Position numbers and translations under genes: made by a program. A stretch of 34,800 bases of DNA from Hyphomonadaceae bacterium BRH_c29 (lineage in GTDB: Bacteria > Pseudomonadota > Alphaproteobacteria > Caulobacterales > Hyphomonadaceae): contig LADW01000087.1 of assembly GCA_000961695.1 (NCBI GenBank), positions 1 to 34,800 of the forward strand. The letters run 5' to 3'. Below the pieces are notes generated by a model, which saw nothing but the letters and a program-made list of their open reading frames with translations, had not been told where the DNA came from and did no database searches. Shown piece after piece: positions 16,164-24,141 of the stretch (the first letter of the stretch is position 1; each line of letters begins with the position of its first letter).

Positions 16164-16442
16164 ATGAAACGTTTTCTCTGCATCTCGGCAATCGGTCTAG
16201 CGGCGCTTGCTTCAGCCTGTGCCTCGCCAACCACCCAAACGGCTGCGGCCAATGTCGGCCCGAACGGTGAGCCGCTAATCTGTCGCAGCATCAAGGAAAC
16301 GGGTACGCGTTTCGCCAAGAAGGAATGCAAGACGGCCGAGGCTTGGGTTCAGTTCGACGCCTATACCAATGGCAATGCCAAGGAATCCACGGACAAGTTT
16401 CAACGGCTTCAATCGGGCGCGGCCACGAACGCTGGCGGTTGA
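16164..16442 (+). CDS. Small lipoprotein, CR-x13-C-x5-W family, copy 2
   Basis: A 92-residue lipoprotein with a signal peptide ending in SAC (Cys19). The core is GEPLICRSIKETGTRFAKKE (Cys40-Arg41, TGTRF), then Cys55 and Trp61, then FDAYTNGNAKESTDKFQRL. Copy 3 shares NAKESTDK(F/Y)QRL and KECKT-EAW almost exactly, also at the DNA level, so the two probably arose by tandem duplication. An AAGGAA site lies about 11 nt before the ATG. Export and anchoring to a membrane are predicted from the lipobox; no biochemical role is known to me. Confidence 0.82.
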   Translation: MKRFLCISAIGLAALASACASPTTQTAAANVGPNGEPLICRSIKETGTRFAKKECKTAEAWVQFDAYTNGNAKESTDKFQRLQSGAATNAGG

Positions 16443-16478
16443 TCGCAGGCACCGCCAGATCCTGAAAAGGGCGTACAA

Positions 16479-16772
16479 ATGGGAATGAGCATTCGGAAAC
16501 TTGCCGCCGTCAGCCTTGCAGGCTTTTTGGCAGCCTGTTCGTCGGCATCAACAGGCGCGCAGTCGGTCGCTCTAAATATCGGTCAGGATGGTGAGCCGAT
16601 CGTCTGCCGAAAGATGTGGGTGACGGGCACGCGATTTCCGCTGAAGGAATGCAAGACAGAAGAAGCCTGGACGGCGTATGATGAATACACGAACGCCAAT
16701 GCCAAGGAATCTACCGATAAATACCAGCGTCTGAATACAGGGTGTTCAACTCAGGCACAGGGCACGTGTTGA
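16479..16772 (+). CDS. Small lipoprotein, CR-x13-C-x5-W family, copy 3
   Basis: A 97-residue lipoprotein with lipobox LAAC (Cys20). The core is GEPIVCRKMWVTGTRFPLKE (Cys43-Arg44), Cys58, Trp64, then YDEYTNANAKESTDKYQRL. The C-terminus adds two Cys (89, 97), as copy 1 does, but copy 2 does not. ATG 16479 is 8 nt after GAAAAGGG; a Met at 16485 is possible. It begins 36 bp after copy 2 and ends 34 bp before copy 4, consistent with a single transcript. Confidence 0.82.
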   Translation: MGMSIRKLAAVSLAGFLAACSSASTGAQSVALNIGQDGEPIVCRKMWVTGTRFPLKECKTEEAWTAYDEYTNANAKESTDKYQRLNTGCSTQAQGTC

Positions 16773-16806
16773 CCCGTCTGACTGACGACTAGGGAAGGAT
16801 ATATCC

Positions 16807-17094
16807 ATGTTGAAATCATGTCTCTATGGGGCTGTCGGCCTCGTTATGTTGAGCGCGGCTGCCGGTTGCGCAGGTGTACCTGTCGGTGAAGACGGTGAGC
16901 CTGAACTCGTTGTCGATGGCGTCGAATGGGAATGCCGCCGCGTTACGGAAATGGGCACAATGCTCGGCAAGAAGACATGCGCGTCTCCTGAACAATGGGC
17001 CGAGCATGACAAGGCGGTTGCGGAGCAAACCGAAGAGGCAAACTCTCGGCTGCGTGAGCGGGGCACATCCACCCGGCCTGATCCGGGCATGTAG
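16807..17094 (+). CDS. Small lipoprotein, CR-x13-C-x5-W family, copy 4 (divergent)
   Basis: A 95-residue lipoprotein with lipobox AAGC (Cys21). It keeps the exact core spacing (Cys43-Arg44, Cys58, Trp64) but the rest has diverged: WECRRVTEMGTMLGKKTCAS replaces the TGTRF form (MGTML) and the tail is a charged helix (AEHDKAVAEQTEEANSRLRE) without the NAKESTDK block. It ends 12 bp before leuB and may be cotranscribed with it. The retained spacing supports a folded disulfide-bonded core. Confidence 0.8.
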   Translation: MLKSCLYGAVGLVMLSAAAGCAGVPVGEDGEPELVVDGVEWECRRVTEMGTMLGKKTCASPEQWAEHDKAVAEQTEEANSRLRERGTSTRPDPGM

Positions 17095-17106
17095 TCAGAC
17101 AGCGTC

Positions 17107-18159
17107 ATGCACCAGACACTCCTCTTACTTCCCGGCGACGGGATCGGCCCTGAAGTTGTTGCGGAGGCTCGCCGCGTTGCGGAAACGCTCGCGCCTGACC
17201 TGAAGATTGAGGAAGGCCTCGTTGGTGGCGCCTCGATCGATGCGTACGGCGACCCGCTGACGGACGAAACTCTGGCCCATGCCCGCCATGCTGACGCCGT
17301 TCTTCTGGGTGCGGTTGGCGGTCCGAAATGGCTGAACGCACCCCGCGACAAGCGCCCGGAAGCGGGCCTGCTGGCCATCCGCAAAGGGCTCGATGTGTTC
17401 GCGAACCTGCGTCCGGCCTTTTGCTTCCCGGCGCTGGTGGATGCCTCCAGTCTGAAGAGAGAGGTCGTCGAAGGGCTCGATCTGATGATCGTCCGGGAGC
17501 TGACGGGCGGGGTCTATTTCGGTCAGCCGCGCGGCATTGATGAGCTGGGTGGACTGCGCCGCGGCTATGACACCGCGATCTACACCCATCCGGAAATCGA
17601 GCGCGTTGCCCGGGTCGCTTTCGAAATCGCGCGCGGGCGCAGCGGCAAGGTTTGTTCGGTCGAGAAATCGAACGTGATGGAATCCGGTCTGTTCTGGCGC
17701 CAGGAAGTCACGCTCGCCCATGCAGAGCTTGGCGCGGGTGTGGAGCTCAGCCACATGTACGCTGACGCCTGTGCGATGGAACTCGTCCGCGCCCCGAAGC
17801 AGTTTGATGTGATCCTGGCCGACAATCTTTTTGGTGACATCCTGTCGGACGCCGCCGCCATGCTGACGGGATCCATCGGCATGCTGCCATCTGCCTCGCT
17901 CGGTGCGCCGGGCACGCCTGGCCTTTATGAGCCCGTGCACGGCTCGGCGCCGGACATTGCCGGCAAGGGCATCGCCAATCCGTGTGCGGCGATCCTGTCG
18001 CTGGAAATGGCGCTGCGCTGGTCGCTCGGCCGGGAGAAGGTGGCCGACATGCTGTTCGCAGCAGTCGGAAAAGCTCTGGACCGCGGCGCCCGCACGAAAG
18101 ATCTCGGCGGCTCGCTGACGACGCGTGAGATGGCGGACGCAATCATTGCCGCGCTTTAG
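17107..18159 (+). CDS. leuB: 3-isopropylmalate dehydrogenase
   Basis: A 350-residue NAD-dependent beta-decarboxylating dehydrogenase, third step of the leucine branch. It has [15 protein letters not shown] (7-21), GAVGGPKW, the ANLRPAF and [11 protein letters not shown] substrate strands, [30 protein letters not shown] and the NAD site [18 protein letters not shown]. The length is normal for bacterial LeuB. Its ATG is 12 bp after the fourth lipoprotein gene. No terminator with a U-tract follows; a hairpin at 18205-18236 overlaps the next gene's ribosome site instead. Confidence 0.98.
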   Translation: MHQTLLLLPGDGIGPEVVAEARRVAETLAPDLKIEEGLVGGASIDAYGDPLTDETLAHARHADAVLLGAVGGPKWLNAPRDKRPEAGLLAIRKGLDVFANLRPAFCFPALVDASSLKREVVEGLDLMIVRELTGGVYFGQPRGIDELGGLRRGYDTAIYTHPEIERVARVAFEIARGRSGKVCSVEKSNVMESGLFWRQEVTLAHAELGAGVELSHMYADACAMELVRAPKQFDVILADNLFGDILSDAAAMLTGSIGMLPSASLGAPGTPGLYEPVHGSAPDIAGKGIANPCAAILSLEMALRWSLGREKVADMLFAAVGKALDRGARTKDLGGSLTTREMADAIIAAL

Positions 18160-18204
18160 GCGTTCGCGTCGCGGCAAGATTGCACCAATGCACCTGACAT
18201 GAGA

Positions 18205-18236
18205 GCATTCCTCCCAAAAGAATAAGGGAGGAATGC
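18205..18236 (+). promoter_or_regulatory. Perfect 11-bp hairpin sequestering a Shine-Dalgarno
   Basis: GCATTCCTCCC (18205-18215) pairs perfectly with GGGAGGAATGC (18226-18236) across a 10-nt A-rich loop. The 3' arm is the ribosome binding site of the amidohydrolase gene, whose ATG is at 18238. If formed, it hides the whole GGGAGG. No U-tract follows, so it is not an ordinary terminator. The same symmetry could alternatively be a DNA operator. Confidence 0.8.
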
Positions 18237-18237
18237 C

Positions 18238-19431
18238 ATGTCTTATGCCGATGGACGTCTGATCCACGATGCGGACAGCCATTTGATGGAGCCGGTCGAT
18301 TGTCTCGACCCGTATTTCGAAAAGCGACTGCTGGACCGGTTTCGCTCGCTGCCTTTCATGGAGAAGCTTCGTTCCGAATGGGCCGTCACCATCGACGAAC
18401 GCCTTTCCCTGCATCAGGACGCGGCCTTTCGGGCTGAAGCAGAGGCAAATCTTCTGCTCCGCAAGAATTACGAGGCGCATGGCGCCTGGGTCCGGGAAGA
18501 TCGCCCTCAAGCGATGGATGTTCTCGGTTTCGCCAGTCAGTTGGTCTTCACCACGCGCTGCCTCGGCAATTTCGGACTCGATCAGAGCGATGACATGGAG
18601 CTCTGCTATGCCGCAGCCGATGCCCATAACCGGATGATGACGGATTTCTGCAGCATCGACCGGCGCCTTCTGCCGGTTGCGTATGTGCCGCTGGAAGACT
18701 TTGACCGCGCGCGCGCCACGACAAAGCTCGCCATAGACCTCGGCGCGAAAGCGCTGATGGTGCCCAGCCTTTGCCCGCAAAAACATTCTCCCAGCCATGT
18801 CGCACTCGACCCGGTCTGGGCGCTCGCGCAGGAGGCGGGTCTGCCTGTCGTCCTGCATGTTGGTGGAGAGGCCAAGCTCAATCCGGTGTACAAGGAGAAT
18901 GGTTTCCCGCCGGTGCCGGACTTCCATGGTGGCGACGACAATTTCACGTCCGTCAGCTACATGCCGATCCCCGAAGCTGCGATGCAGACCCTCGCCACCC
19001 TGATCTTCGACGGCGTATTTGATCGGTTCCCGAACCTTAAATGGGGCGCCATCGAGCTTGGCGCGAACTGGGTTCCGGGGTGGATGCGGGCCATGGATTC
19101 GGCGGCGCATGCCTTTGTCCGCAATGAGGAACGCTTGCAGAAGCTATCGGCGAAACCATCAGAAATCGTCCGCCGTCAATTCCGCGCGGCGCCGTATCCG
19201 CACGAGGATGCGGGTTGGATCATCCGCAATGCCGGGGAAGAGGTTGCGATGTTCTCTTCCGACTTCCCGCATATCGAAGGTGGTCGTAATCCGTTGAAGC
19301 GGTTTGACGAAACCCTGGAGGGGCTGTCCGACAGCGCGATAAAAGCCTTCTATTCCGGGAACTTCATCGACATGATGGGTGAGGGCCTCGCTCCGGACCT
19401 GCGCGTACCGGAACTTCAGCGGTCGGCCTGA
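18238..19431 (+). CDS. Amidohydrolase-2 family metal-dependent hydrolase
   Basis: A 397-residue TIM-barrel protein of the amidohydrolase-related (ACMSD-like) group. Metal or catalytic positions are visible: HDADSHLMEP (Asp11 and His15 near the usual D/H-x-H place), VVLHVGGE near 206, and SSDFPHIEGGRNP near 340, where the Asp is a standard ligand. Family members decarboxylate or hydrolyse ring and carbonyl substrates; the substrate here cannot be read. The GGGAGGAATGCC before the ATG fixes the start, but this site is inside a perfect hairpin. It is followed by an ArsR operon with its own promoter. Confidence 0.88.
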   Translation: MSYADGRLIHDADSHLMEPVDCLDPYFEKRLLDRFRSLPFMEKLRSEWAVTIDERLSLHQDAAFRAEAEANLLLRKNYEAHGAWVREDRPQAMDVLGFASQLVFTTRCLGNFGLDQSDDMELCYAAADAHNRMMTDFCSIDRRLLPVAYVPLEDFDRARATTKLAIDLGAKALMVPSLCPQKHSPSHVALDPVWALAQEAGLPVVLHVGGEAKLNPVYKENGFPPVPDFHGGDDNFTSVSYMPIPEAAMQTLATLIFDGVFDRFPNLKWGAIELGANWVPGWMRAMDSAAHAFVRNEERLQKLSAKPSEIVRRQFRAAPYPHEDAGWIIRNAGEEVAMFSSDFPHIEGGRNPLKRFDETLEGLSDSAIKAFYSGNFIDMMGEGLAPDLRVPELQRSA

Positions 19432-19438
19432 CGTGCAG

Positions 19439-19480
19439 TTGACTCACGCATAACTGTCCGGTTATGAATTATTCATAGCC
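19439..19480 (+). promoter_or_regulatory. Promoter and palindromic operator of the ArsR operon
   Basis: TTGACT (19439-19444) and TATGAA (19463-19468, 18-bp spacer) form a candidate promoter. A 21-bp palindrome at 19460-19480, GGTTATGAAT and ATTCATAGCC around a central T, has one mismatch and covers the -10. This is the size and place expected for an ArsR-type autorepressor site, 15 bp before the GTG start. Confidence 0.65.
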
Positions 19481-19495
19481 AGAGGGTTATGGATA

Positions 19496-19822
19496 GTGAT
19501 ACAAGAACTGAACGACCAGCTTTTCCGGAGCCTCTCCGATCCGACCCGCCGGGGCCTGTTCGAGCGACTATGCCGGGAAGGGGAACAGACTGTCTCGGTC
19601 CTGACCGAGGGTGCCGGTATTTCCCAGCCGGCCGTGTCGAAGCATCTCGGTGTGCTGAAGCAGGCTGGCCTGGTGCGGGACCGGCATGCGGGCCGGCAAA
19701 CCCACTATAGCGCTGACCCGACCGCACTCGCTCCGCTGGTCGACTGGACCCGCGACATGACGCGCTTCTGGGAAGGGCGCCTCGATGCCCTTGAAGATCT
19801 CCTAAAACGGACGGACCAATGA
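19496..19822 (+). CDS. ArsR/SmtB family regulator
   Basis: A 108-residue winged-helix repressor starting at GTG 19496: LFRSLSDPTRRGLFERLCRE, the recognition helix region GISQPAVSKHLGVLKQAGLV (near residues 41-60), the wing DRHAGRQTHYSAD, and a C-terminal WTRDMTRFWEGRLDALEDLL helix. No Cys metal-binding motif (ELCVC) is present; this belongs to the subgroup usually paired with AHSA1/SRPBCC proteins. Its stop overlaps the next ATG by 4 nt. It probably represses its own operon through the palindrome at 19460-19480. Confidence 0.93.
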   Translation: MIQELNDQLFRSLSDPTRRGLFERLCREGEQTVSVLTEGAGISQPAVSKHLGVLKQAGLVRDRHAGRQTHYSADPTALAPLVDWTRDMTRFWEGRLDALEDLLKRTDQ

Positions 19823-20238
19823 CTGATCCCAAAGCCATAGACCGCAAGATCCTGCTCGAGCGGAACCTGCCCTATCCTCCGGAGAAAATCTGGCGGGCGC
19901 TGACCCAGCCGCACCTTCTGGAGGAATGGCTGATGAAGACGGATTTCCGGCCCGCTGTCGGTGCGGCCTTCAGCTTTTCGGCAGAGTGGGGCGCGGTCCA
20001 GGGCCAGGTGCTGGATGCCGAGCCGCATCGTTCACTCTCCTACACATGGGGCGACGACCACCTGAAAAGCGTGGTGACCTGGACGCTCACGGAAACTGAA
20101 ACCGGCACGCATCTGCGCCTTGAGCAGACCGGCTTCCCGTCAGACCAGCCACGTTATTTCATGGGTGCGAAGGCCGGCTGGCCGCGTTTCCTCGACAAGC
20201 TCGAACAGGTTCTGGCACGCGGGGAGGCCGCCCAATGA
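19819..20238 (+). CDS. SRPBCC (AHSA1-like) domain protein
   Basis: A 139-residue START-like fold protein: ILLERNLPYPPEKIWRALTQ, HLLEEWLMKTDFRPAVGAAF, then YTWGDDHLKSVVTWTLTETE and the long C-terminal helix GWPRFLDKLEQVLARGE. Such proteins bind hydrophobic ligands in a deep cavity. Coupling by ATGA overlaps to the ArsR gene before and the small membrane gene after defines a three-gene operon. The ligand is unknown. Confidence 0.9.
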   Translation: MTDPKAIDRKILLERNLPYPPEKIWRALTQPHLLEEWLMKTDFRPAVGAAFSFSAEWGAVQGQVLDAEPHRSLSYTWGDDHLKSVVTWTLTETETGTHLRLEQTGFPSDQPRYFMGAKAGWPRFLDKLEQVLARGEAAQ

Positions 20239-20447
20239 ACTGGAACCATTTCATCCGTCAGTTTCACCGCTGGATTTCGATCCTCTTCACGCTCGCCGTG
20301 ATCGCGAATTTCGTGCTGATGGGACTCGGCCTGCCGCCCGGATGGGTGACCTATGCACCGTTGCCGCCATTGTTCCTGTTGCTGTTCAGCGGGCTCTACA
20401 TGTTCGTGTTGCCCTATGTTTCCCGCGCGAAGCGGCAGGGCGCCTAA
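20235..20447 (+). CDS. Small two-helix membrane protein of the ArsR operon
   Basis: A 70-residue protein: NHFIRQFHRWISILFTLAVI begins the first helix (to about residue 33), and PLPPLFLLLFSGLYMFVLPY is the second. The tail is basic (SRAKRQGA), so N-in/C-in topology is likely. It is translationally coupled to the AHSA1-like gene (4-nt overlap). Its stop TAA shares CTAA with the stop of the convergent NTF2-like gene. I do not recognise a characterised family. Confidence 0.8.
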   Translation: MNWNHFIRQFHRWISILFTLAVIANFVLMGLGLPPGWVTYAPLPPLFLLLFSGLYMFVLPYVSRAKRQGA

Positions 20448-20815
20448 CTATAGTCCGCGATCCGGCAGAGCAGGTTGCCGCGGAATTCGAAGAAGCTCGC
20501 GCCGCGTACTTTCACGGTCTCGCCAGCCTTCACGCCATTCGGCAGGTCGACGGCGGCTTTGCCTTCGAATTCGATCTCTGCGGCAGCCTTGCCGCCGCCG
20601 GTGACGACATTGATCAGGCGCTGGCGCCGGTAGGAGAAGGCGTTGCCGGATAGCTCGGCCACCTGGCGCATCATGTCCTTGCCGTCGAGGCGCATGGAAC
20701 CACCGGTATTGGAGATGTTTTCGAAAACGACATCATCGGTCACGCAATCGAGCATGCCGTCTATGTCACGAGCGTTATAGCTTTGAATATAGCGGGCAAT
20801 TACGTCATCGAGCAT
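20444..20815 (-). CDS. NTF2-like (SnoaL) domain protein
   Basis: A 123-residue cone-fold protein: DDVIARYIQSYNARDIDGML, VTDDVVFENISNTGGSMRLDG, then strands KAAAEIEFEGKA and GASFFEFRGNLLCRIADYS. These features match nuclear-transport-factor-2-like proteins that act as small isomerases, hydrolases or ligand binders. The ATG at 20815 is preferred over 20866 because AAAGGAGG lies about 11 nt upstream and the domain begins there. It converges on the ArsR operon and is divergent from asd. Confidence 0.85.
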   Translation of the reverse strand: MLDDVIARYIQSYNARDIDGMLDCVTDDVVFENISNTGGSMRLDGKDMMRQVAELSGNAFSYRRQRLINVVTGGGKAAAEIEFEGKAAVDLPNGVKAGETVKVRGASFFEFRGNLLCRIADYS

Positions 20816-20949
20816 GGAGCTTAGGCCTCCTTTTGGGTCGCCAGGAGCCCGTTCGTGTTGCCCCACAGAGGGGGGGATGGCAACAGGCTTTGCGCATTGT
20901 CCAAAAATGCTTCATAAGCCCGCCTCGATTTGCGAGGAGTTTGAAGGCC

Positions 20950-21993
20950 ATGGGCACACGGATTGCGGTTGTCGGAGCGACAGGGAATGTTGGGCGTGAA
21001 TTGTTCACCATTCTCGACGAGCGCCTGTTCCCCGCGGATGAAGTTTACGCCGTTGCGACGCGCCGCTCATTGGGCAAGGAAGTCTCCTATGGCGACCGCA
21101 CCCTGAAATGCCAGGACATTGAAAGCTTTGACTTCTCGAAGGTCGATCTTGTCCTGATGTCGGCGGGCGGCAAGGCCTCGCTGGAATGGTGCCCGAAGAT
21201 CGCAAAGGCGGGCGCCATCACCATCGACAACTCCTCCGCCTGGCGGATGGATCCGGACGTGCCGCTGGTTGTGCCAGAGTGCAATGGCGAAGCCGTGATG
21301 GGCTACAAGAAGAAGATGATCATCGCGAACCCGAACTGCTCGACCGCGCAGCTCGTGGTGGCGCTGAAGCCGCTGCATGATGCCGTCGGCGTCAAGCGTG
21401 TCGTCGTCGCGACCTACCAGTCCGTCTCCGGCGCCGGCAAGGAGGCCATGGACGAGCTGTGGAACCAGACGCGCGGCGTGTTTGTGAATGATGAGCCGAC
21501 CCCGGAAATCTTCCCCAAGGAAATCGCTTTCAACGTGATCCCGCAGATCGACGTCTTCATGGATGACGGGTTCACCAAGGAAGAGTGGAAGATGCGCGTC
21601 GAGACCAAGAAGATCCTCGACGACAGCATTGAACTGGTCGCAACTTGCGTGCGCGTGCCGGTCTTTGTCGGCCACTCCGAAGCCGTCAGCGTGGAGCTTG
21701 GTGCCCCTATGACCGCGAAAGCGGCTCAGGCCCTGCTGCGCGAAAGCCCCGGCATCATGCTGATCGATGATCCGGAAGAAGACCTCTACATGACGCCAAA
21801 AGAGTGCGTCGGTGACTGGGCGACCTTCATCAGCCGCGTCCGCAAGGACCCGACTGTCGAGAATGGTCTTCTGTTCTGGTGTGTCTCCGACAACCTCCGC
21901 AAGGGCGCAGCCCTCAACGCCGTGCAGATCGCCGAGGAACTGCTGAACCGCGGCGTGCTGAAGCCGGAGAAAAAGCCGGTCGCGGCTCGCTAG
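20950..21993 (+). CDS. asd: Aspartate-semialdehyde dehydrogenase
   Basis: A 347-residue NADPH-dependent enzyme reducing aspartyl phosphate to the semialdehyde, common to lysine (DAP), threonine and methionine synthesis. The nucleotide loop VGATGNVGRELF is at 8-19, catalytic Cys130 in ANPNCSTAQ and the catalytic His242 in FVGHSEAVSVE. The ATG at 20950 follows GAGGAG and gives the standard N-terminus. Its TAG shares CTAG with the stop of the convergent MscS gene. Together with dapF in this window it serves the DAP pathway. Confidence 0.97.
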   Translation: MGTRIAVVGATGNVGRELFTILDERLFPADEVYAVATRRSLGKEVSYGDRTLKCQDIESFDFSKVDLVLMSAGGKASLEWCPKIAKAGAITIDNSSAWRMDPDVPLVVPECNGEAVMGYKKKMIIANPNCSTAQLVVALKPLHDAVGVKRVVVATYQSVSGAGKEAMDELWNQTRGVFVNDEPTPEIFPKEIAFNVIPQIDVFMDDGFTKEEWKMRVETKKILDDSIELVATCVRVPVFVGHSEAVSVELGAPMTAKAAQALLRESPGIMLIDDPEEDLYMTPKECVGDWATFISRVRKDPTVENGLLFWCVSDNLRKGAALNAVQIAEELLNRGVLKPEKKPVAAR

Positions 21994-23366
21994 TCCGCAC
22001 CGGATTCGAATTTTGCCTGACGGGTCTCGACGGTGACGTTGAGGCCCGTTGCGCTTTTGAGGTGCAGGTCGCGTTGCGGGAAGGGGATCTCCAGCCCGTA
22101 CTTTTCAAGCACCGTATGCAGCGCCCAGTTATAGTCTGCGATCACGCGGGCGGGGCGGCTGACGGCGGCATCGGTGAGCCAGACGACGAGTTCGAATTCC
22201 AAAGCGCTGTCGCCGAACTTGGTGAGCCAGACCTGCGGCGTCCGACCGGGCATGCCTTTCAGAGTCCATTCGACGTCCTCTGCCGCTTCCAGGCCCGCCT
22301 TGCGGACGATTTCCTTGTCGGAGCCATAGGCGACCCCGAACGGCACGCGCACGCGCCGGCGCACCTCGCGATGGGTCCAGTTGATGACCTGCGACTTGAT
22401 GAACTCCTCATTGGGCACCAGGATATCGACGTTGTCGTTGGTGGTGACGAGCGTGGAACGGATATTGATCTCGCGCACGAGGCCGGTCACGCCGGACTGA
22501 AGCTCGATGAAGTCGCCCACTTTAACCGATTTCTCGATCAGGATGATCAGGCCCGACACGAAGTTCGAGAAGATCGCCTGAAGGCCGAAGCCGATACCAA
22601 TGCCCAGTGTCCCGGAGAGGATCGTCAGAGCCGTCAAGTTGACGCCGACAACCTGCAACGCGATCAGGATGGCGACGATAATGAAGGCGATCTTCAGCAC
22701 CTGTCCAAGCAGGCCCGCCATGGAGGGCGTCAGTTTCTTGGAACTGCGCAGCTGAGCCTGTGCCGCGTCGCCTGCGATCCGGCCGAGCCAGAGCGCGATG
22801 GCGGCCACGAACATGCTGGTCATCAGGCGCAGCAGCGAGAATTTCACGCCGGCAAAGCCGATAATGGTCGAGTCCAGTGACTCCGTTACCGGCTGCAACA
22901 GTCGCAGGATGTAGAGCGCGGCAATCGACCAGGCGAGCAGAGTGAGTGTATTGGCGACCAGCCCATCGCGGATATTTGCCGTGATCAGGCGAACGATGAT
23001 CCAGGCATTCAGAAGGCTGGCTGCGACCCGGAGGATCTCGTTCTTCAGCCCGAACTGTTCGAAGGCCGGTGTGATGATCCAGAGCAGGACGACCGATAGG
23101 AGCGGCCAGACGATCCGTGCCGCCGAAACCGCGGCATGGAACAGGATGTCGGCTCGTTCCCGGCTGGCGGCGACCTTTTTCAGACGGGCAAGAGGCAGAC
23201 GCGAGAGCAGGAAGCCGACGATCCCGGCCGCAACGATCGCGATGAACTGCCAGAGCGAGTCGTAGGACACGACTTCGCCGGCGAGCTGGGTCAGAACGTC
23301 GCGCACGGAATGGATGGCGCCCTGGAAATTCAGGGAGTCCAGCAGGGCTGGCGGTGTTTCTTCCAT
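21990..23366 (-). CDS. MscS family mechanosensitive ion channel
   Basis: A 458-residue channel. About five or six N-terminal helices precede the conserved pore helix and beta domain: LTILSGTLGIGIGFGLQAIF (TM3-like, Gly/Ala-rich), SNFVSGLIILIEKSVKVGDF, then GLVREINIRSTLVTTNDNVD and ILVPNEEFIKSQVINW. The C-terminal alpha/beta part has VPFGVAYGSD. It should release solutes on hypo-osmotic shock at the inner membrane. The start at 23366 has a distant GGAAAGGA. It lies 57 bp after another membrane gene on the same strand and ends inside the asd stop. Confidence 0.94.
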   Translation of the reverse strand: MEETPPALLDSLNFQGAIHSVRDVLTQLAGEVVSYDSLWQFIAIVAAGIVGFLLSRLPLARLKKVAASRERADILFHAAVSAARIVWPLLSVVLLWIITPAFEQFGLKNEILRVAASLLNAWIIVRLITANIRDGLVANTLTLLAWSIAALYILRLLQPVTESLDSTIIGFAGVKFSLLRLMTSMFVAAIALWLGRIAGDAAQAQLRSSKKLTPSMAGLLGQVLKIAFIIVAILIALQVVGVNLTALTILSGTLGIGIGFGLQAIFSNFVSGLIILIEKSVKVGDFIELQSGVTGLVREINIRSTLVTTNDNVDILVPNEEFIKSQVINWTHREVRRRVRVPFGVAYGSDKEIVRKAGLEAAEDVEWTLKGMPGRTPQVWLTKFGDSALEFELVVWLTDAAVSRPARVIADYNWALHTVLEKYGLEIPFPQRDLHLKSATGLNVTVETRQAKFESGAD

Positions 23367-23423
23367 AGAGGTTTCGCGATTCCTTTCCGGGCGCAGGCTC
23401 GAAGCCGGAATCTTAGACGATGA

Positions 23424-24014
23424 TCAGGCCAAGGCAACTGATGGCTCTCCTGGTTGCGGACCGGGGCCGTCTTCCCGGATCTCGACCGTCAGGTTCGACA
23501 ACCGTTTCAGGATGTCGATCTCCTTGCGGATCGGGCGCCATTCATACAGCAGAATCGATACCGGCCGCCAGTTGGCGACCCAGCCGATGATCAGGAGGCC
23601 CTCGCTGATCGTGGCGGCGATCGCGCTGGACGTCATGGTGCGGACAAGCTGAGCGGCGGTGATGCAGATGGTCAGAAAGACAATGCCGACAAGCGCCGAG
23701 CGCCGACCTTCCCCGAGTAATTTCCGCATCTGCCTGTGCTTGTGAGCTTCTGCCAGCCGGAAATAGGCCTGAATGGCCGCCTGCAACGTTTCTTCCTCCG
23801 CCGTGCGCGGCGCTCCGGCGGGCAGGTGAATGACAAGATGCAAGTCTGTATCCCCGGGGGCCTCTTCCGCCCATTCGGTGATGAATGCCTCCACCCGCGT
23901 ATCGAGGTCACGCTCCAGCAGCGGGGAGGGGTCCAGCGAGTTGAACAATTCCCGCGCCGATCTCAGTCGGACCTCAATGACGAAGGCGTTTGCCGGGAGT
24001 TCGCGGGGCGCCAT
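23424..24014 (-). CDS. Hypothetical membrane protein upstream of mscS
   Basis: A 196-residue protein with a soluble N-terminal domain of about 105 residues (FVIEVRLRSARELFNSLDPS, then DTDLHLVIHLPAG) and two hydrophobic segments (about 108-127 and 130-150), then a charged helix (YEWRPIRKEIDILKRLSNLT). The N-terminal half with RARE-like FNSLDPSPL and RVEAFITEWAEE suggests a small alpha/beta domain. I do not recognise it. It is upstream of and probably cotranscribed with the mechanosensitive channel gene, divergent from the RarD-type gene. Confidence 0.75.
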   Translation of the reverse strand: MAPRELPANAFVIEVRLRSARELFNSLDPSPLLERDLDTRVEAFITEWAEEAPGDTDLHLVIHLPAGAPRTAEEETLQAAIQAYFRLAEAHKHRQMRKLLGEGRRSALVGIVFLTICITAAQLVRTMTSSAIAATISEGLLIIGWVANWRPVSILLYEWRPIRKEIDILKRLSNLTVEIREDGPGPQPGEPSVALA

Positions 24015-24141
24015 GTGTTCTGCCTCTTCCTGACGCTTGCCGGCCGGATTGGCCCGGTGAACGATACCAGTTCACATGCCGATGCAGGTCGCAACAAGAA
24101 TTGGGTGGCAGGCCCGTGCGCGACAAGCTAGAGCGCGCCGC

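Noticed and set aside
17125..19110. A 661-codon open frame antisense to leuB and the amidohydrolase gene
   Set aside because: It lies opposite two well-conserved genes, its product is Arg/His-rich without domains, and long antisense frames are normal in high-GC codon-biased DNA.
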